From Isoetes taiwanensis (Eukaryota; Streptophyta; Lycopodiopsida; Isoetales; Isoetaceae), in NCBI GenBank assembly GCA_021234155.1, contig JAJEKV010000062.1, positions 5,799,668 through 5,863,667 on the forward strand: a stretch of DNA of 64,000 nucleotides, written 5' to 3'. The position numbers and the translations under genes are program-made. Within the stretch, counting starts at the first letter, position 1. Every line of letters begins with the position of its first letter. The notes beneath the pieces were generated by a model that saw only the letters and a list, made by a program, of their open reading frames with translations, was not told the DNA's origin and searched no databases. Shown here piece by piece: positions 12,010 to 25,462 of the stretch.

Positions 12010-15000
12010 GGCTTTGAATTCAAATCTCACTTCCTCACAATTCAATTTAGACAGCCTTTTGATATATATAGAGGCCATATCAAACCATCAATCATATCGA
12101 AATTCAATCTAAATTACTCTAAATCATAAAACACCCCACACGTACCCCGTGCTTCAATACCAGCTTCCGAGCCCCAATTCCCATGCTCACTCCATTCTGC
12201 CCCCTCCATCTCTGCAAATCAATTCGCCCAAAACAGCCGAGTTTAAATTGTTGCCTACTGAATCCTTACACGAACGAAACTGCTTCACGTGCACGCCATC
12301 GCCTCATAGAAAACAAAGGCCACATAGCCGGATAACCTTGCCAGGAAATATAGATAATTCCAAAAATATTTTTCGGTGGAACAATTTTATATTTAGTCAG
12401 ATATAGCATATAGCATTGCACTGGAATTATGTTCCAATTGTTTGGCTCTACATTGATGAAAACTTGGCAAAGAAGGACCTTCCTTGACATAAGAATGCTT
12501 TATTATTTCGCTTTTAGCATGTATAATACAGTTCTAGTATCCTTTTCCCTGCAAGGGGCCTTAGAAAGAATAGTTGGCATTGGAGGATTCTAATGCTGGT
12601 AGCCAAATATCTGGCTAAATTCCTCTGTCGGTTGGATCAGTAGAACAAAATATATAGTCCCACGTTTGATCAACTTGGATCCAAAAGATTGAATTGGGCT
12701 ATTGTTCTAAGTTACATCAGAAAGAAGGCAAAGGAGATAAGAATCATAAGATCACCATGGCAGTTGAATGACGAACAGAGGCAAAGAAATTGGATCAGTG
12801 GCAAAAAAGAAGCCACAAAGATAGCGGTGCAAGATGGCACTGTTCATATACTTACAAGCTACGCCATTAAAATTCCTCTTCAAGTAAGTTACCAATGTGC
12901 TAATGCTATTGATCCCTATGGGAGCTAAGAAGCAACAACTATTCAAGATATCAATAGGCTTGAAGACCTGAATAGACATACCTTGCAAGCAGATTTTTAA
13001 GTTTAACATTGCAAAATCGTTAAAATCCTTATTTATTGAACAGCTTTGCATGATTTGCTATACATTAAACAGAACAACAAACACATAAATATAGTACACA
13101 TTTTCAGTTCATTGGATTCTTTGCATAAGATTTTCTACTATATTCTACATGTTCAAGCTCTACAACTACATTTAAATAGAATAGTCTCAGATCAATGCAT
13201 GAACAGCAAACTCTACAATATGTTTATCTGAGAGAATCCATTCAGAAAAAAGCTCGTGAATTCATATCAAAGAATCAATTATGAAAAAAGCTCAGCCCCG
13301 TTCTAAAAAAAGCGCTCGGCATAAGAATAGTAAAAAAAAAAACCATTTGTCTAAGGGAAATGAAATAGGGCAAAATGAGTTTCCGCTCACCGTAAAAAAA
13401 TTGGCGTCCAAAACACGTAAAAATTTAGGGCATATTCATATGAGAAAATACAAAGATGTTTTCCAATCAAAAAAAACGATCAGTACTAATGGACTCAGAT
13501 CATAAGATATGCTTATAATATATCGAAAGATACCCAAACCCACCCTTCCCCCAACAACCTTTTGCCAGAACAAAGGGCAATCCAAAAATAGATGTTATTT
13601 TGACACTAATTTGCTAAAGCCTTTGATAATATAATGACACTAAGCTTTTTCATAAAGTTACTAAAAATATGAATGTTATTTAGACACAATATTTTTGTAA
13701 TGTTGTTAGAGATAGATTTCATATCATGTGTTGTGGCAAAAGATCAAGGCACCAGGTTGTCACAATATTTGATGCCCAGGTAACATCTTTGTGACAAATG
13801 ATCACGTCATGTATAGCATAAAAAAGTCCCACCCTTCTCTTGCAGTAGGCATCTAGTAGAAATGTACTTATGCCCTACAACGCGGGGCTTTTGTTACTAG
13901 TATTTTAGATATTTTCAAAAAGATAATATAAGATAAGATGCTATTGAAAATGATTTTTAATCTTTCGTCCATCTTTTGACATTTCGCAATCTTGCATTGC
14001 TTAAATTAGACATGCATTTCTAAATTGAGATCCCATTCTGATTTACCTCGAAGTGGAGTGAAATGAAATGATTTGAGTATCGGAGAACAAATCAACCAGT
14101 AAAAAAATTTGCAAGTCCCTTTTAAGGAACAGACACAATCATTTTGACTGCGTAGTTACTATGCCTGTGAAGAGTGATACTATCCCCATAATCCCACCAC
14201 TGAAATCTCTACATCCAAGGTAGGAATAGTTTAAGTGGTCTTTATAGATGTAAAGTTTCACCCCATTTGATTCTACATTCTTTTTTATTAAAAAGACTTG
14301 AGACAATTTATTCATCACGCAAGATCTTGTAAGTATGTGTATTTATCGGAAGCTCATCTCGAGCAGTTCTATATAATGATAGATTACATATGGGCCAATC
14401 TCGAACCTATGGCCTCAAAGGAATGGATTTTAAAGTCCTAGTTACTAGACTGATATTCCTCATACTTGAAACTGTGACCTCGAGTGTGGAGGATTTGATT
14501 CAAACCAACTTGTCTTTTCTGTCATGTTTCCTTTTGTTCTTTAGTTTGTCTATAATCATAGTAATTTTCTTACTCTATGTCCTACTTGTTTCTAGTGCTC
14601 AACATACCACATTAGAATGGATCAACAACAATTATTAATGAAACGTAAATTGCAGATGCAACTACTCTTATATCTATATATTTGTTTAGGGCGTTGGATT
14701 TGTTTCTAGTATTTAACATATCTCATATGAATGAACTAGCACAATTTTATTTGAAAACAAAAAGAATAATTGCGCCTTGTTCTAAATATCTTTCTCATGT
14801 TTTCCTTGTGGTTTATTAATGCAAACCATGTTTTCTTATGATGTACTTCATTCATTCACTTGATATAATGATGGTGTTATGTCGCAAATTGCAAGTCAAT
14901 GGTGATTTAAAATCTAGAGGATGACAAGCAAGAGAGACGTGCACTTGTATTTAAATTTCATTGATATCTTTATCAAATACAGTGCAAGTAAATTTATATA

Positions 15001-15560
15001 GATTCAACCAGATCAGGTAATGTCTCGAGCTCCGGCTATGTTAGTGACATGAAGTAAATAACCATAGTACAAGCTCATTGTGTATTTAAGCAAATGAAAG
15101 ATCACGTAACATCTAGCAGTTGACCTATCTTGGCAAAAAGTGCATATATGCGTGTAAAGAATAGATATAGGTTTTATGCCATAAGTTGACCACAACAAAT
15201 CTGCCAAAAAAAATATTGCAATCTTGTATGTAGTAGTGCCCGCGAGTCTGGCAAAATGTGGATGATGTTATCAAGTGGTATAATGCTTTCGATCCACACA
15301 TCATCGGATCGACATTCTCGGGAGAGGATGGGCGATATATGTTTGGCCTTTTTGAAGTTAATCGTTATTTTGCCGGTGTTTGGAGAGCATATAACGCGAG
15401 TCCTCATCATGAGAATGCTAGTCTAAAATTTCACGTGATTTTCATTCTCATTACACAGAGCTAGTCTAACGGTAAGCATGAGTTCAAGATTTGAAGTTTC
15501 AATATTAATGATTTGAAGCTCCACAACTAAATAGTAAGTTTGAGTTTATAAAGGTGACTA
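12010..15560. other. Intergenic DNA, no gene supported
   Basis: Open frames here (such as a Lys-rich 74-residue frame at 13281-13505) have no family resemblance. A weak tRNA-like A-box/B-box pair near 15465-15505 (TAGTCTAACGGTAAGC ... GAGTTCAAGA) might be a SINE remnant, but it is too degenerate to call. Confidence 0.5.
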
Positions 15561-15570
15561 AATATTGGGT

Positions 15571-16060
15571 CAACTAGTGCATGAGATGCATATACAACAC
15601 ATGTATCCATGGCATATGCATACATACAGTAAGGCATAATCTAGAAATTTCTGGATCCATATATACACAACTAATGCATTATTAATGATAATATCACAAC
15701 TAAGCGATATATTATTGGTAATAATATCACAACTAAGTGGTAATCTCGAGTTCAAGGAATGGTAATATGACAACTCAAGTAGTGCATGACATGCATATAG
15801 AACACATGTATATACATGATATTATATGTATGTATACATAGAATCTACATTCATGCTAGAAATATCTTGATCTGTACATATACGAGTAATCACACTATTG
15901 GTGGTATATATATCACAAACTAGGCAGTAAGCTTGAGTTAAGACAACTGAGTATTGGGTAGTACATGACATGCATATATAACAGATGTATACATACAAAA
16001 TGGCATAAATCTTTCTACAATGGCTAGAAAATATCTTGACTGCAAAGTTATTCTATGATT
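15571..16060 (+). repeat. Degenerate tandem repeat, ~185-200-bp unit, about 2.5-3 copies
   Basis: Units begin with AGTGCATGAGATGCATATA (about 15575), AGTGCATGACATGCATATA (about 15778) and AGTACATGACATGCATATA (about 15960). Each continues with ACA(C/G)ATGTAT, CATACAT, a GGCATAA-like or related stretch, CTAGAAAT and TGAT/TGAC. Within each unit there are also shorter repeats of ATATCACAACTAAG. The degree of divergence indicates an old array. There is no coding content. Confidence 0.7.
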
Positions 16061-16099
16061 TTGTGGTTTCGTCAGACAGAACCATACTGTGAATTAAGG

Positions 16100-19000
16100 C
16101 TATTGTGAGCCATACATGGAAAAATATCTTGATCCGTATAGATACATGTATACTGGCAGGGTTGTCAAAATACAAAAGCACCTTTATTTTTTTTGGCACT
16201 TGCACAAAGTGCAAATTAGGGCAGGCCTATTTGCCGGAATGGACAGAGGAAAAAGAGGAGATGGAGGAAGACAGCTCGAGTCTTTTCAAAGGAACGGAAT
16301 GGCAGGACTATCGGTGTCCGTGAAGGTAGATTAAGTCCGGCTGGCGATGGCGGTGGTTGGTTCGTCTCTTCCTTTTTTTTTTCGTAATATGATATGATGC
16401 CTCCATTATTCTCTTTGGAATGGAATATAGATGAGACATGCCTTGCTTTCTGACATCCCCATTTCCTGCACCTCTGCACTGCCGGACCACTGACCTCATG
16501 CAAATCCTTAGCGGTTTTGAATAGCCAGATCTTCCACATTCCAGTGCAACTTGAATATCGAAGCATAATGTTTTACAGCTGCAGCAGACTTTCGTCTCAC
16601 TGTTTCTAACATGGCAAAAAGCTTCACCCGAGGTGCATTTATGCCGATTTTCTTGAGATCTGTACATGACGGTTAGCATTGAAGATAGTACACACTAAAT
16701 TATCTTAGGGTTCATGCCAGACATACAGTTTATACAATACAAATCCTAAGATTAGTTTGGGCTTAGGTTTCATAACATTGCAGACATCTAGCCTACCAGA
16801 GGAACTTTGCAGACAAAAATTCCAAAGATGAAGATTTGTAAATTCTTTGAAAAGTGTTAGATAAGATTTAGGGTTGTTCAAAAATAGCATATGATCCCAA
16901 AACCAACACTTATCTTCAAGAATAAGAATGGAAAGATAAGACTAGCAAGTACCTAGTACCACCTGTCTAGCTGTAGTTCGGGCAGCACCTGAGCAGAATG
17001 GTCAAGGTTTTTTTGCAAAATGGTCTTGCACATAGGACCACTGAATCCACTCACGGACCTTGCAGGTCTGTAAGACTGAATAGGGCAAAAAAAGGGGAGG
17101 TTTTTGCTCAGAGGAAGGGGTCCCAGGCTTGGACAGAGGAAAAGGGATGCATCAGACTGCAGGTATTTGGACTAGGGCAGGCTTCAGATAGAGAATTTAA
17201 ATCAGCCATACCACGGTATCATTCCAATCCAAATGGGCTCTTTTGCTGCCAAAAGCAAGGCAGCAAAGTACAGCAAAGAATTTAACCAAATGCATTAAAG
17301 CAGGCTGGCCCGTGCCAAAAACATGACTGACCAATATCATGTTTTAGACTCTTCCTTCATTATGATTCTTCATTCTACCTAAACAAAAGCATGTCCTACA
17401 CTAGGCGTGCATTCTATTTTCCTTTGAGCAGTTTGAAATATAGGTATATATAGTGGGTATTCAAGTACAACTTTGAGAATAACCACTTCCATACCATACC
17501 ATGGATGGATCAACTGATGGATGCTTTTAGTGCCCCATTTGATGGTCTTGATGTCCTTATGAGTTGTGCAGCTTTGTTTTAAACCGTTCAAATCGGTTGA
17601 TTTTGATTTATTATTATCCCCCAGCTTTGTAGGTATTTTGTCGACATCTTAACCATCATACCATCATATTTTTTGGAGTAGCTTAGATCTTGCGTAGATC
17701 TTGTTCTGTCTTCCAGATTTCGATTGTTAGCCACTACTAGGTACCCTTTTTACACTAGTATGTTTCTAGTTAGAGTTTTTCTTTTTTTTTTTACTCCATG
17801 GGAAATTTGGTAATATGCCAACAATATTCTAAAAATATTTTCCAAGCGAAGAGTATTTTCTGTAAATATGGTAATGTAGCTCCTCAAATTAAAAAAATTG
17901 TCTTCACGAACATTATAGAATAAGATATTTCTAACAAAACCAAATTCATTAAAATTGGAATCACAATTTATACTCGTTTGTGTTGTTTTTTATCACTCGT
18001 TTTTTTTACACTCTAACTTGAAGTTTTCAACTCCGATTCAGATGATTCTATTGCTAATGAATAACTCTCACACTGATCTATAATTTCATGTTCTTATTTG
18101 ATAGCTCACAAAATCATTAATGCCATTTGAGCCAAATATCACTTTTTTGAGGTATTTTTTAGAATATTTACAACTCTCTAGTTCTTAGAGCTTTTTTTTT
18201 TCCTTATCCTTTATTGAAACTCACTTGGACTATTTTTTCTTGATTGAACAACTTGGCTTTTGTTTGATTATTCAATGGACCTACCCGATAGACTTATAGA
18301 TTTAAGAACATTTGTTCTTTCATCTTATGCACTCTTTCGGTGTCGTCTCCCCTTTACTCATATTCTTCTTTGTTACTCTCTTATTGCTACCCTTCTAGCC
18401 TTTATAACTAGGGTATCCCATATTTAGGTGTCTTTCCTTGATGCCTTTTAAGAAAGATCTTTTGCAAACCTTACTAAGAATACGCCTGTACCCCTATGGG
18501 CAACTTGTCTTCTAGATTATTGCAATTTTAATGACTTATCGTTGGAATTAAAGCTGCATTTTTATTGTGTTATTTGACAACTTGAATGATGTCTTATGGG
18601 TCCATATGCATTAACAACACCTAGATCGATAATTCTTTATTGTGCATTCCATCTTAAAAGCTTGTGAATAACTCTTCTTGCAGCATTTGCTTCAGGCAAA
18701 AGAGAGTTTATTGTCATGAATCAGCACCAGTAGACTTTTCTAACTTTGGTGCCAAAATTTTCAATGCTTTGATTATTTTGTTTTTATTAGCTCTATGTAA
18801 ATTACTAAAAGCATGTTGTACATGCTTAAAGACTATATGTCAAGATGGATATTCACCTAAGGTGTCATATATAGTGACATATTAATGGCATCCTACCTTG
18901 CTCTTGTCCTTGATAAGTCAATTCTTGCAAATACGACAAATGCAACAAATTTATGATGCTATCATATTTTTGTACATGATGTTTTCATGAGCTTTTATTT

Positions 19001-20690
19001 TCTTTTTTTTTAGCTCTATTAACAAATTTGTACCTTGATAATTGGCTTTGAGGATTATTTTGTTACTAACCAAATGTATGTACAAAGATAATCTTTAACT
19101 GCATAGAATCAAAGATGGTACAAAATTCGAGGTAGGCACAAGTTCGAGCAAACAATCTACTTGTATCATGTTAAGAAATAATGTGTCCAATGTGTTTTAC
19201 TGCTATTTAAAACTAGATTATGGTAGTTTATGCAGTTTTGAAGCAATATAGCTAAGGGGAAAAACAATCTAGTCTATAAATCTTTGAAACCTTTTAGAGG
19301 GTTGTCCTCTAGTTGGTCTCAACATTTGCAAGCGTTTTGTTATTCCCTTTGTATCATGAATTAATTGTTGAGATTGGGACATCCCTGACTCTTTGTGGAG
19401 GTATGTACAATAAAGTCCACCACTATTGTTTATGATACCCAAAGACAAGGTAAGGCGGACATAACTTCAAAATAATGAGGAAGAGACCCATCATCACTAA
19501 AGCCATGCAGATTTCCATTTACATTTCAATCAAGGCATGCATAATGAAATAATTGTCCCGAAATTTAAGCTTCAATTGTGGAAGGACCCTACATTTATGT
19601 CTTCTCAATATAAGCCAAAAATCACCTAAGCTTTGCAATCTAGTCCACACACATGGATAATAAAAACCAATAAAATCTTTTGATTGCATGTCTATAATGC
19701 TTATAGTCAATCCCTAGTGTTCCCAAGTCGTGTGTTAATGCAAAGACCCTAACTTGGAGGCACGGCCACATTCTCACACAAAGTATCCTATAAATGTCTT
19801 TTGAGATCCTGAGAATTCCAAGCAACAGTCCAAAATTAGGTTTTCCATGTCAACTAATGCATTGCATTGTCTATACCCTTTTGTAGCTTCTAGTTACTGT
19901 GCTGCCTCACCAATTTAACAGTACGTAATATTATTTGATGTGGATGTTTTAAATAAAAAGACAACTAAAGAGATATCAACATTATTTACTTACTAATAGC
20001 CCTAATTAGGTTGTGGTCATCATAACGCTTAATTTCGTTACTTTTGATGTCTCACTTTACGAGAACAAGGATGATTACTATAATCTTAGTGGGAATTATT
20101 GTCGGCAGTTTATATAATAGTTAATTTGATGATACAAGACGCATAAAACATCTGTGGACGATAGAACTAGCTTTGCATGAAAGTCGGTTGTTTATGCCAA
20201 AAACCAAGATGTCTAGTTATGTCTAGACTTAAGTCAAATACTTAAAATGGGAATATTTAAACTTATTTGAGCAACCCCATGTTTTTTGAATGATTGCAAG
20301 AATCTTTGCCATAGTTGTTTGCCACATCTTTGGGAGAGCTAATGAAGTGGAAACATATTTTGTTTAAAAACTTGAAGGTGGATCTTTAGATAATGAAAGT
20401 GGATAAAAGAGTAAAATATATTGCTTGTCTCACTTTTCAAACTTAGGATACCGATGAATAACATCATTAAACTAGTATTGGGAGCCATATAGCTTGTGGG
20501 CCTTAGGCAAGCAATAGTGATTTGATGCTAAACTTCGAAATACAGCACACAATTGAGAGATCTGTGGTTAGCAATCATAAACGAGCCAGATATGAATCCC
20601 GATGAGCTATTGACTAATTAGAGACATATGGACAAAAAATGTGTACTAATGATGGTGGTATGTCATCTAGTGGTGGGGGACCCCAGGTAG
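16100..20690. other. Intergenic DNA, no gene supported
   Basis: Several 60-120-codon frames occur on both strands (for example 16308-16679), but none shows a recognisable domain or plausible splice-linked continuation. Scattered T-runs (16369-16380, 17784-17792) are present. I see no structured repeat larger than these. Confidence 0.5.
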
Positions 20691-20799
20691 ATGTTGCTAC
20701 TCGACTAGGGTGGGATGTGTAGTGATGTCAAATAGAAGACTACAGGTTGGTTCATTCCCTTTGTGGTAGGGATGTATTTGTCCTGCATAGTGCTAGTGC

Positions 20800-21952
20800 T
20801 CCTCCTTACAGCTGCTTGGAGGAACTTCGACGAAGTATACAAGTAGCGCTGGGAACGGCACGTTAAGGGGAGGGCTGGCGAGGTCGTCGAGAAAGAGAGG
20901 TTAGGGATGGAGTCAGAGTGCGGGTCGATGGTGTGGAGTATGGGGGGGCCAGGTTGAAGGGAGCAGTGTGGAAACAAACATGCAGAGGGAATATGGAAAA
21001 GAGCTGGAGGAAAGAGAGGCTGAGGTTAAAGGTGATGAAATGACAAGCTTAGGAAATGGAAAAGGGGGACCAAGGCGGCCAACAAGCCAAGCAAGCATCC
21101 AAATTTTCATTCATACATATGTCCCTTTTCGCCCCCCCCAATGGCCCACTACTACACGGCTGATAACCTCAACCCGTTATCAGCCAGCCCCCCCCATGTG
21201 AAACCGCGGCCCTACCCGCGCCGCAAATACGACCATGCGGCGCAGGTAAGCCGCTCATTTCGATACGGAAAAGCGACTCGCCTGCCGGAATCTTTTCCCG
21301 TACATTCTTGCCATCTAAATTAACTCCTGAAAAGAACTTCCCGGCAACGGGATTTCGCCCTTGGGCCCGCACGCGGGAGGCATCTGGGCCCTCCGTCGCA
21401 CGTGCTCCCCGGCCCGTTCGTTTTCACACTCGCCGAGATGGCGATGGCGATGGCGGGCTTTTGTCCTTACTAGGCACTTTTTATTTCTTCCTTCAAATGC
21501 CTCCCTCCTGCTGCCTATAATACTCGCCCTTGCGATCCTTACAGAGGCTCTTCCATCTTGGGTTTTAAACGTATCGCAGGATTTTGCCCTTCTCATTCTG
21601 TTCAAATCTCCATCTCCCTGGCCTTTGTCCTCATTCTGTCTTGTTTCTTCTCGCCATCGCTGGAAATTCGTCCCCTTGCCTGGTCTACCTCATACCCACA
21701 TCCGAATTTGCTTGCATTTCAATCCAAATTTGCTGTACCATGTAGCCTGTCCTTACGCATCTCAGGCAAAACATCTGATACATGTTCTTGGATTTTGATC
21801 CCCTTCTGGTCCGGCAAACTGCCCGTTCTATGTATTTGATCATCTTGTTTCTCTTATTATCCATACCTGTCACGGCTGCGAGATATAGTGAATCTGGAGC
21901 TTAAGCCTTTTTTTTTCTAATCCTTTTTGAACCAGAATCAGACTCCAATTCT
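20800..21952 (+). promoter_or_regulatory. GC-rich upstream region and long leader of the KANADI gene
   Basis: From about 20800 the base composition becomes much richer in G+C and CpG than the flanking AT-rich DNA, and this continues into exon 1 of the KANADI gene. A TATA-like CCTATAATA lies at about 21516-21525, so a transcription start near 21550 is plausible, giving a leader of about 400 bp. The leader is pyrimidine-rich and holds upstream open frames (for example 21558-21839), which could lower translation of the main frame. The position of the start site is inference from sequence alone. Confidence 0.5.
21158..21185. repeat. Perfect 10-bp inverted repeat upstream of KANADI
   Basis: GGCTGATAAC and GTTATCAGCC are exact reverse complements separated by eight bases. 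It could be a dyad binding site or a chance hairpin. It lies in the GC-rich region about 770 bp before the KANADI start codon. Confidence 0.85.
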
Positions 21953-24900
21953 ATGTTTGCTGGCAATCTTTGTGGGCTTAATTCGATGGCAATGGCTCCT
22001 CTTTTCGATCATGCAGCAGTCTCAAAAATCCAGGCTAGATCTGAAATGCCTTGTGCGCAAAAAGGCGGGCCAGATTTGTCCCTTCAAATTAGCCCCCCCA
22101 GCAGCTCCATACCCAAGATTGAAATTCCCCATGCAATGCAGAACGCCACGGATATTTTGTCGAACAAGTCCGGCATTACTACGGCAGACTCAGGAAGCTG
22201 CAATAGTGAATTGGGCAGAGCTCAAACTTCTACAATGCTAAGCCTGGGTAGCTATTTTCCTGATCAAGATACGGCTCAACCTCCGATTGGGCTTTATCAG
22301 CAGAACCCAACTGCGCAAATCGGATCTCGTCCATTTTCTGATTATTTTTCTTCTTTGCAGCCTTGGATGGGATCAAATTTGAGTTCTAATTTAATGGCCG
22401 AATTTAAAGACCCATTCCAGGCGGGTTTGAATTATCCGGGGCTAGAAAAGCTGCGAAATCAACAGATGTTGTTAAGCAACGGTTTGCCTCAGATAATGGG
22501 AGGAGGATCTATTCCGATTCCGAATAATTTTGACACCAGGGCAAATGGGCAGGGGCCTTTTTTCTCCTCCATGTCCAGCCCTTATTTTTCTCAGTCGTGG
22601 AAGGCCCAAGAACATCAGCTTAATATGAGATCAAGAACCATCGGCAAGCTTCCACCTAAACGGACCATCAGAGCTCAAAGAATGAGATGGACAACTAGCC
22701 TTCATGCTTTATTTGTTCGTGCTGTCGATATGCTAGGAGGACATGAAAGTATGAGCTGCAGCACTTTACTTGAATGTCTATTTTTTCTGCAAATTGCTTC
22801 TTTTTCTGTTGATGTCCCTTTATTGTATCTGTTCATTCTTGTTCTGGTCTGTTTGCTTGATGGGTCCTTTGGTTCTGTTTAATTTATCTGAAGCTTACTT
22901 TTGATTGAAAGCTACCTACCGCTCCAACTTACTTTTTGTGCAGTCTGCCTGCTGCCATGGATATGCATCTTTCTTTGTTTCTATCTGTGTAATTCTCTAT
23001 CTTTAAATCTGGCTTGCATCTTGTTTGATCCCTTGATTTAAATTTTCACACACTTTAGCTGCAATAGCAAATCGTGTAGCGCATTTAGCATGCATGTAGC
23101 TGTGCATTATGTACCAGTTTCTTGCAAATCTGGTCTCATCTTGTTTGATTCTTGATAGAAACTTTACTTTTGTCTGTTTTTCCTTTCTGAATACATCCTT
23201 AATTGTCTTCTTCATCACTTCATATCCGTTTACAATTGTACTGATCGTCCGAACTTAGATTTGATAGCTGACCAGCCTTAACTTTGTGTATATGATGATC
23301 AGGAGCAACACCAAAAACAGTACTGGAGCTCATGAATGTGAAGGATCTCACACTTGCTCATGTAAAAAGCCATCTGCAGGTATTGTTTCCATGTCCAAAG
23401 GAGTCAAGCCAGACAAAATTGAGTATAAAAGTGCATACTGTTGCAATCTTTAGTTGGGTTGCATCTTTATTTGGTTAGGTAAGGGGTCCATTAGTGTGAG
23501 ATGGTCCCAGAGGATGAGCATTCATAAGGCCAGGGTTTGTATTCAATGTGCAGCATTTAGTCAGATAACTAGTGCCACATTCTCAGCACTTGAAAAAAAA
23601 GCTCTGCTCCTTTAATGCAAGCAAGGGCCATGCCTCCATTCAAAAGCTTGTAGATTGACAGACTGCCTGGCATTCATGGAAGGCATGGCTTGTCTGTCAC
23701 TCAGACCCTTGCTTATTTTCAAATTGCAACATAAATTAACTGCTTCCTTTCTTGACAGATGGCTTACTGTAGTTGATGCCAGATTCTTCTCGTTATGATC
23801 CAAATTCTACACAGCTTAGTTAAAATCTGGGTTTCTTTCCTTCATGTTATCCCAGGTTGATGAGATTAAATTAGTATTGTAAAAGAATAACTAAGTTGTC
23901 ATAATATCCTTGCATCTTTGTTGGACAAATGACAAGTGAGTAAAGTACTTCTCCTTTTTCCAACTGCAGATGTATAGGACTGTGAAGACCACAGATAGAA
24001 GTAGTGCATCAGGTACAGACCAGAATCTACTATAAGCTGTGTCTCGAGGCCTTTTAAAATTTTAAAATTTATGAGTTTTGATCGAGTTGTGTGCCTTGTT
24101 GATCAGAAATGTCAGATTTCGAGAGGTTAAGGTTCAACGAAGACTACTGGAAGGCAGGCCTGTTAGATCCAAGCTTCCAATGCTCTGATTCTTTGTGGAC
24201 TACTCAGGCACCCAGGTTGTCCACCATAGCCATGTTTTCAAAGCTCTGATCTAGGCTTTAAGTGTACGACTAATCTTGGTTTGTGCATATATAATGGCTA
24301 ATCTTGGTTTGTGCATACATGTGCAGGTGTATGCAGGATTTTGCCAAGGTTCCCCATCATGAGGTGAGCATCTTAACATTCTCTTTTCGTTTCGTTTCTG
24401 CTTTTGCTTTTTGGGTGGTAGATATTTTTCTATTTTATTTTGTTTATGTATTCGAGGATTCCAACATGACCATAGAATAAAAAGGACCATTCATGTTATT
24501 GGCGGAATATATGAAATGATACAGTTAGTGATAGGGATATGATTGTGTTTGAACATGTGTAGCTTGTTGTGCATGTTCGTGCACGTAATCGCATATGAAG
24601 TAAATCATCTGTGCAAGCTAGAGATATTTTGCTTGATTTTATAGATAATTAGATAGATAGGTCGTAACCAAACTAACTTACATCACAGTCACAGTTGCAC
24701 ATTTGAGATTGAGCTTAAGAGATGTCTAAGTATGAAAGAATAAAATGATTGGAACGAGCAGTATAATCTAAGATCGATGTCCCCCCCCCGTTTGAAGGAT
24801 AGATAAACTCTTACAAAGCCCCATAGCCCTCATGTACAAGTTTGAAAAGGGGTAGTCATAAAGACATATGGTTTTAATCTTCCCATTTTTACTTTGCAAA

Positions 24901-25462
24901 CAAACGCCCCCCAAAATCTTTGGGTGTTGTTTATTCTTTTGTTGTGGGGGGCTTATTTGTTGTGGTCCATAGGATTTTTACATATAAAGAAAAGATGTCG
25001 GTGTCAGACGACATATGTGCATGTGGTCCAAGAGCTCTTGTCCTTTATCATTCATATGAATGCACCTAACGCTTGACTAATGGGAAAGAATTTTGGCGTA
25101 CTTCCCTGGTCCTCATCCTTTTGCAACAATTAGTCCCATGTTGGAATATCTCAACTTGTTGCTTGGATTAAACATTAAGCATGCCTTCAACACTCATGTG
25201 AAAATGATGACGAGGACATGCTTGTCAGTTTGCAAGTGTGTAAAAGTCCATCTATTAGGCCATAGAAAAATAAGTAAATAAATAAATGAATGAAGATCAC
25301 TGAAAGATAATTAAAATGTTGTAATTGCAGGCTTATGATCAACAATTTCAGATCAATGCGTCGACACTTTCGCAATTGTCGCGGGACTTCTCTATGGAAA
25401 GGTCAAGGAATATGGTGGAGCATGTTGATGGCACTCAGGAGCTCCTATTGTTGAAATGTTAA
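21953..25462 (+). CDS. KANADI-type GARP transcription factor, six exons
   Basis: KANADI proteins are nuclear GARP-domain factors that repress target genes and set abaxial/peripheral polarity in land plants. Exons 21953-22748, 23303-23379, 23970-24012, 24107-24215, 24327-24363 and 25331-25462 have GT/AG borders and join in one frame of 1194 nt (397 residues). The GARP helix-turn-helix is at residues about 238-305: RMRWTTSLHALFVRAVDMLG, then ATPKTVLELMNVKDLTLAHV, then KSHLQMYRTVKTTD, split over exons 1-3. The N-terminal ~235 residues are Ser/Pro/Gln-rich and disordered. The protein ends LLLLKC, a tail I recall from KANADI C-termini. The start is the first in-frame ATG after the leader; a Met at residue 12 or 14 is possible. 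All exons look intact. Retaining intron 1 or intron 4 would give truncated proteins (stops at 22880-22882 and 24247-24249). Confidence 0.93.

Noticed and set aside
13281-13505. Lys-rich 74-codon frame as a small basic protein
   Set aside because: Composition reflects A-rich DNA; no family resemblance or gene context.
15465-15505. tRNA-derived SINE or tRNA gene
   Set aside because: A-box and B-box resemblance is weak, no cloverleaf can be drawn, and there is no tail.
21361-21798. 145-codon frame upstream of KANADI
   Set aside because: Lies in the GC-rich leader with low-complexity composition; more likely an upstream ORF or chance frame than a protein-coding gene.
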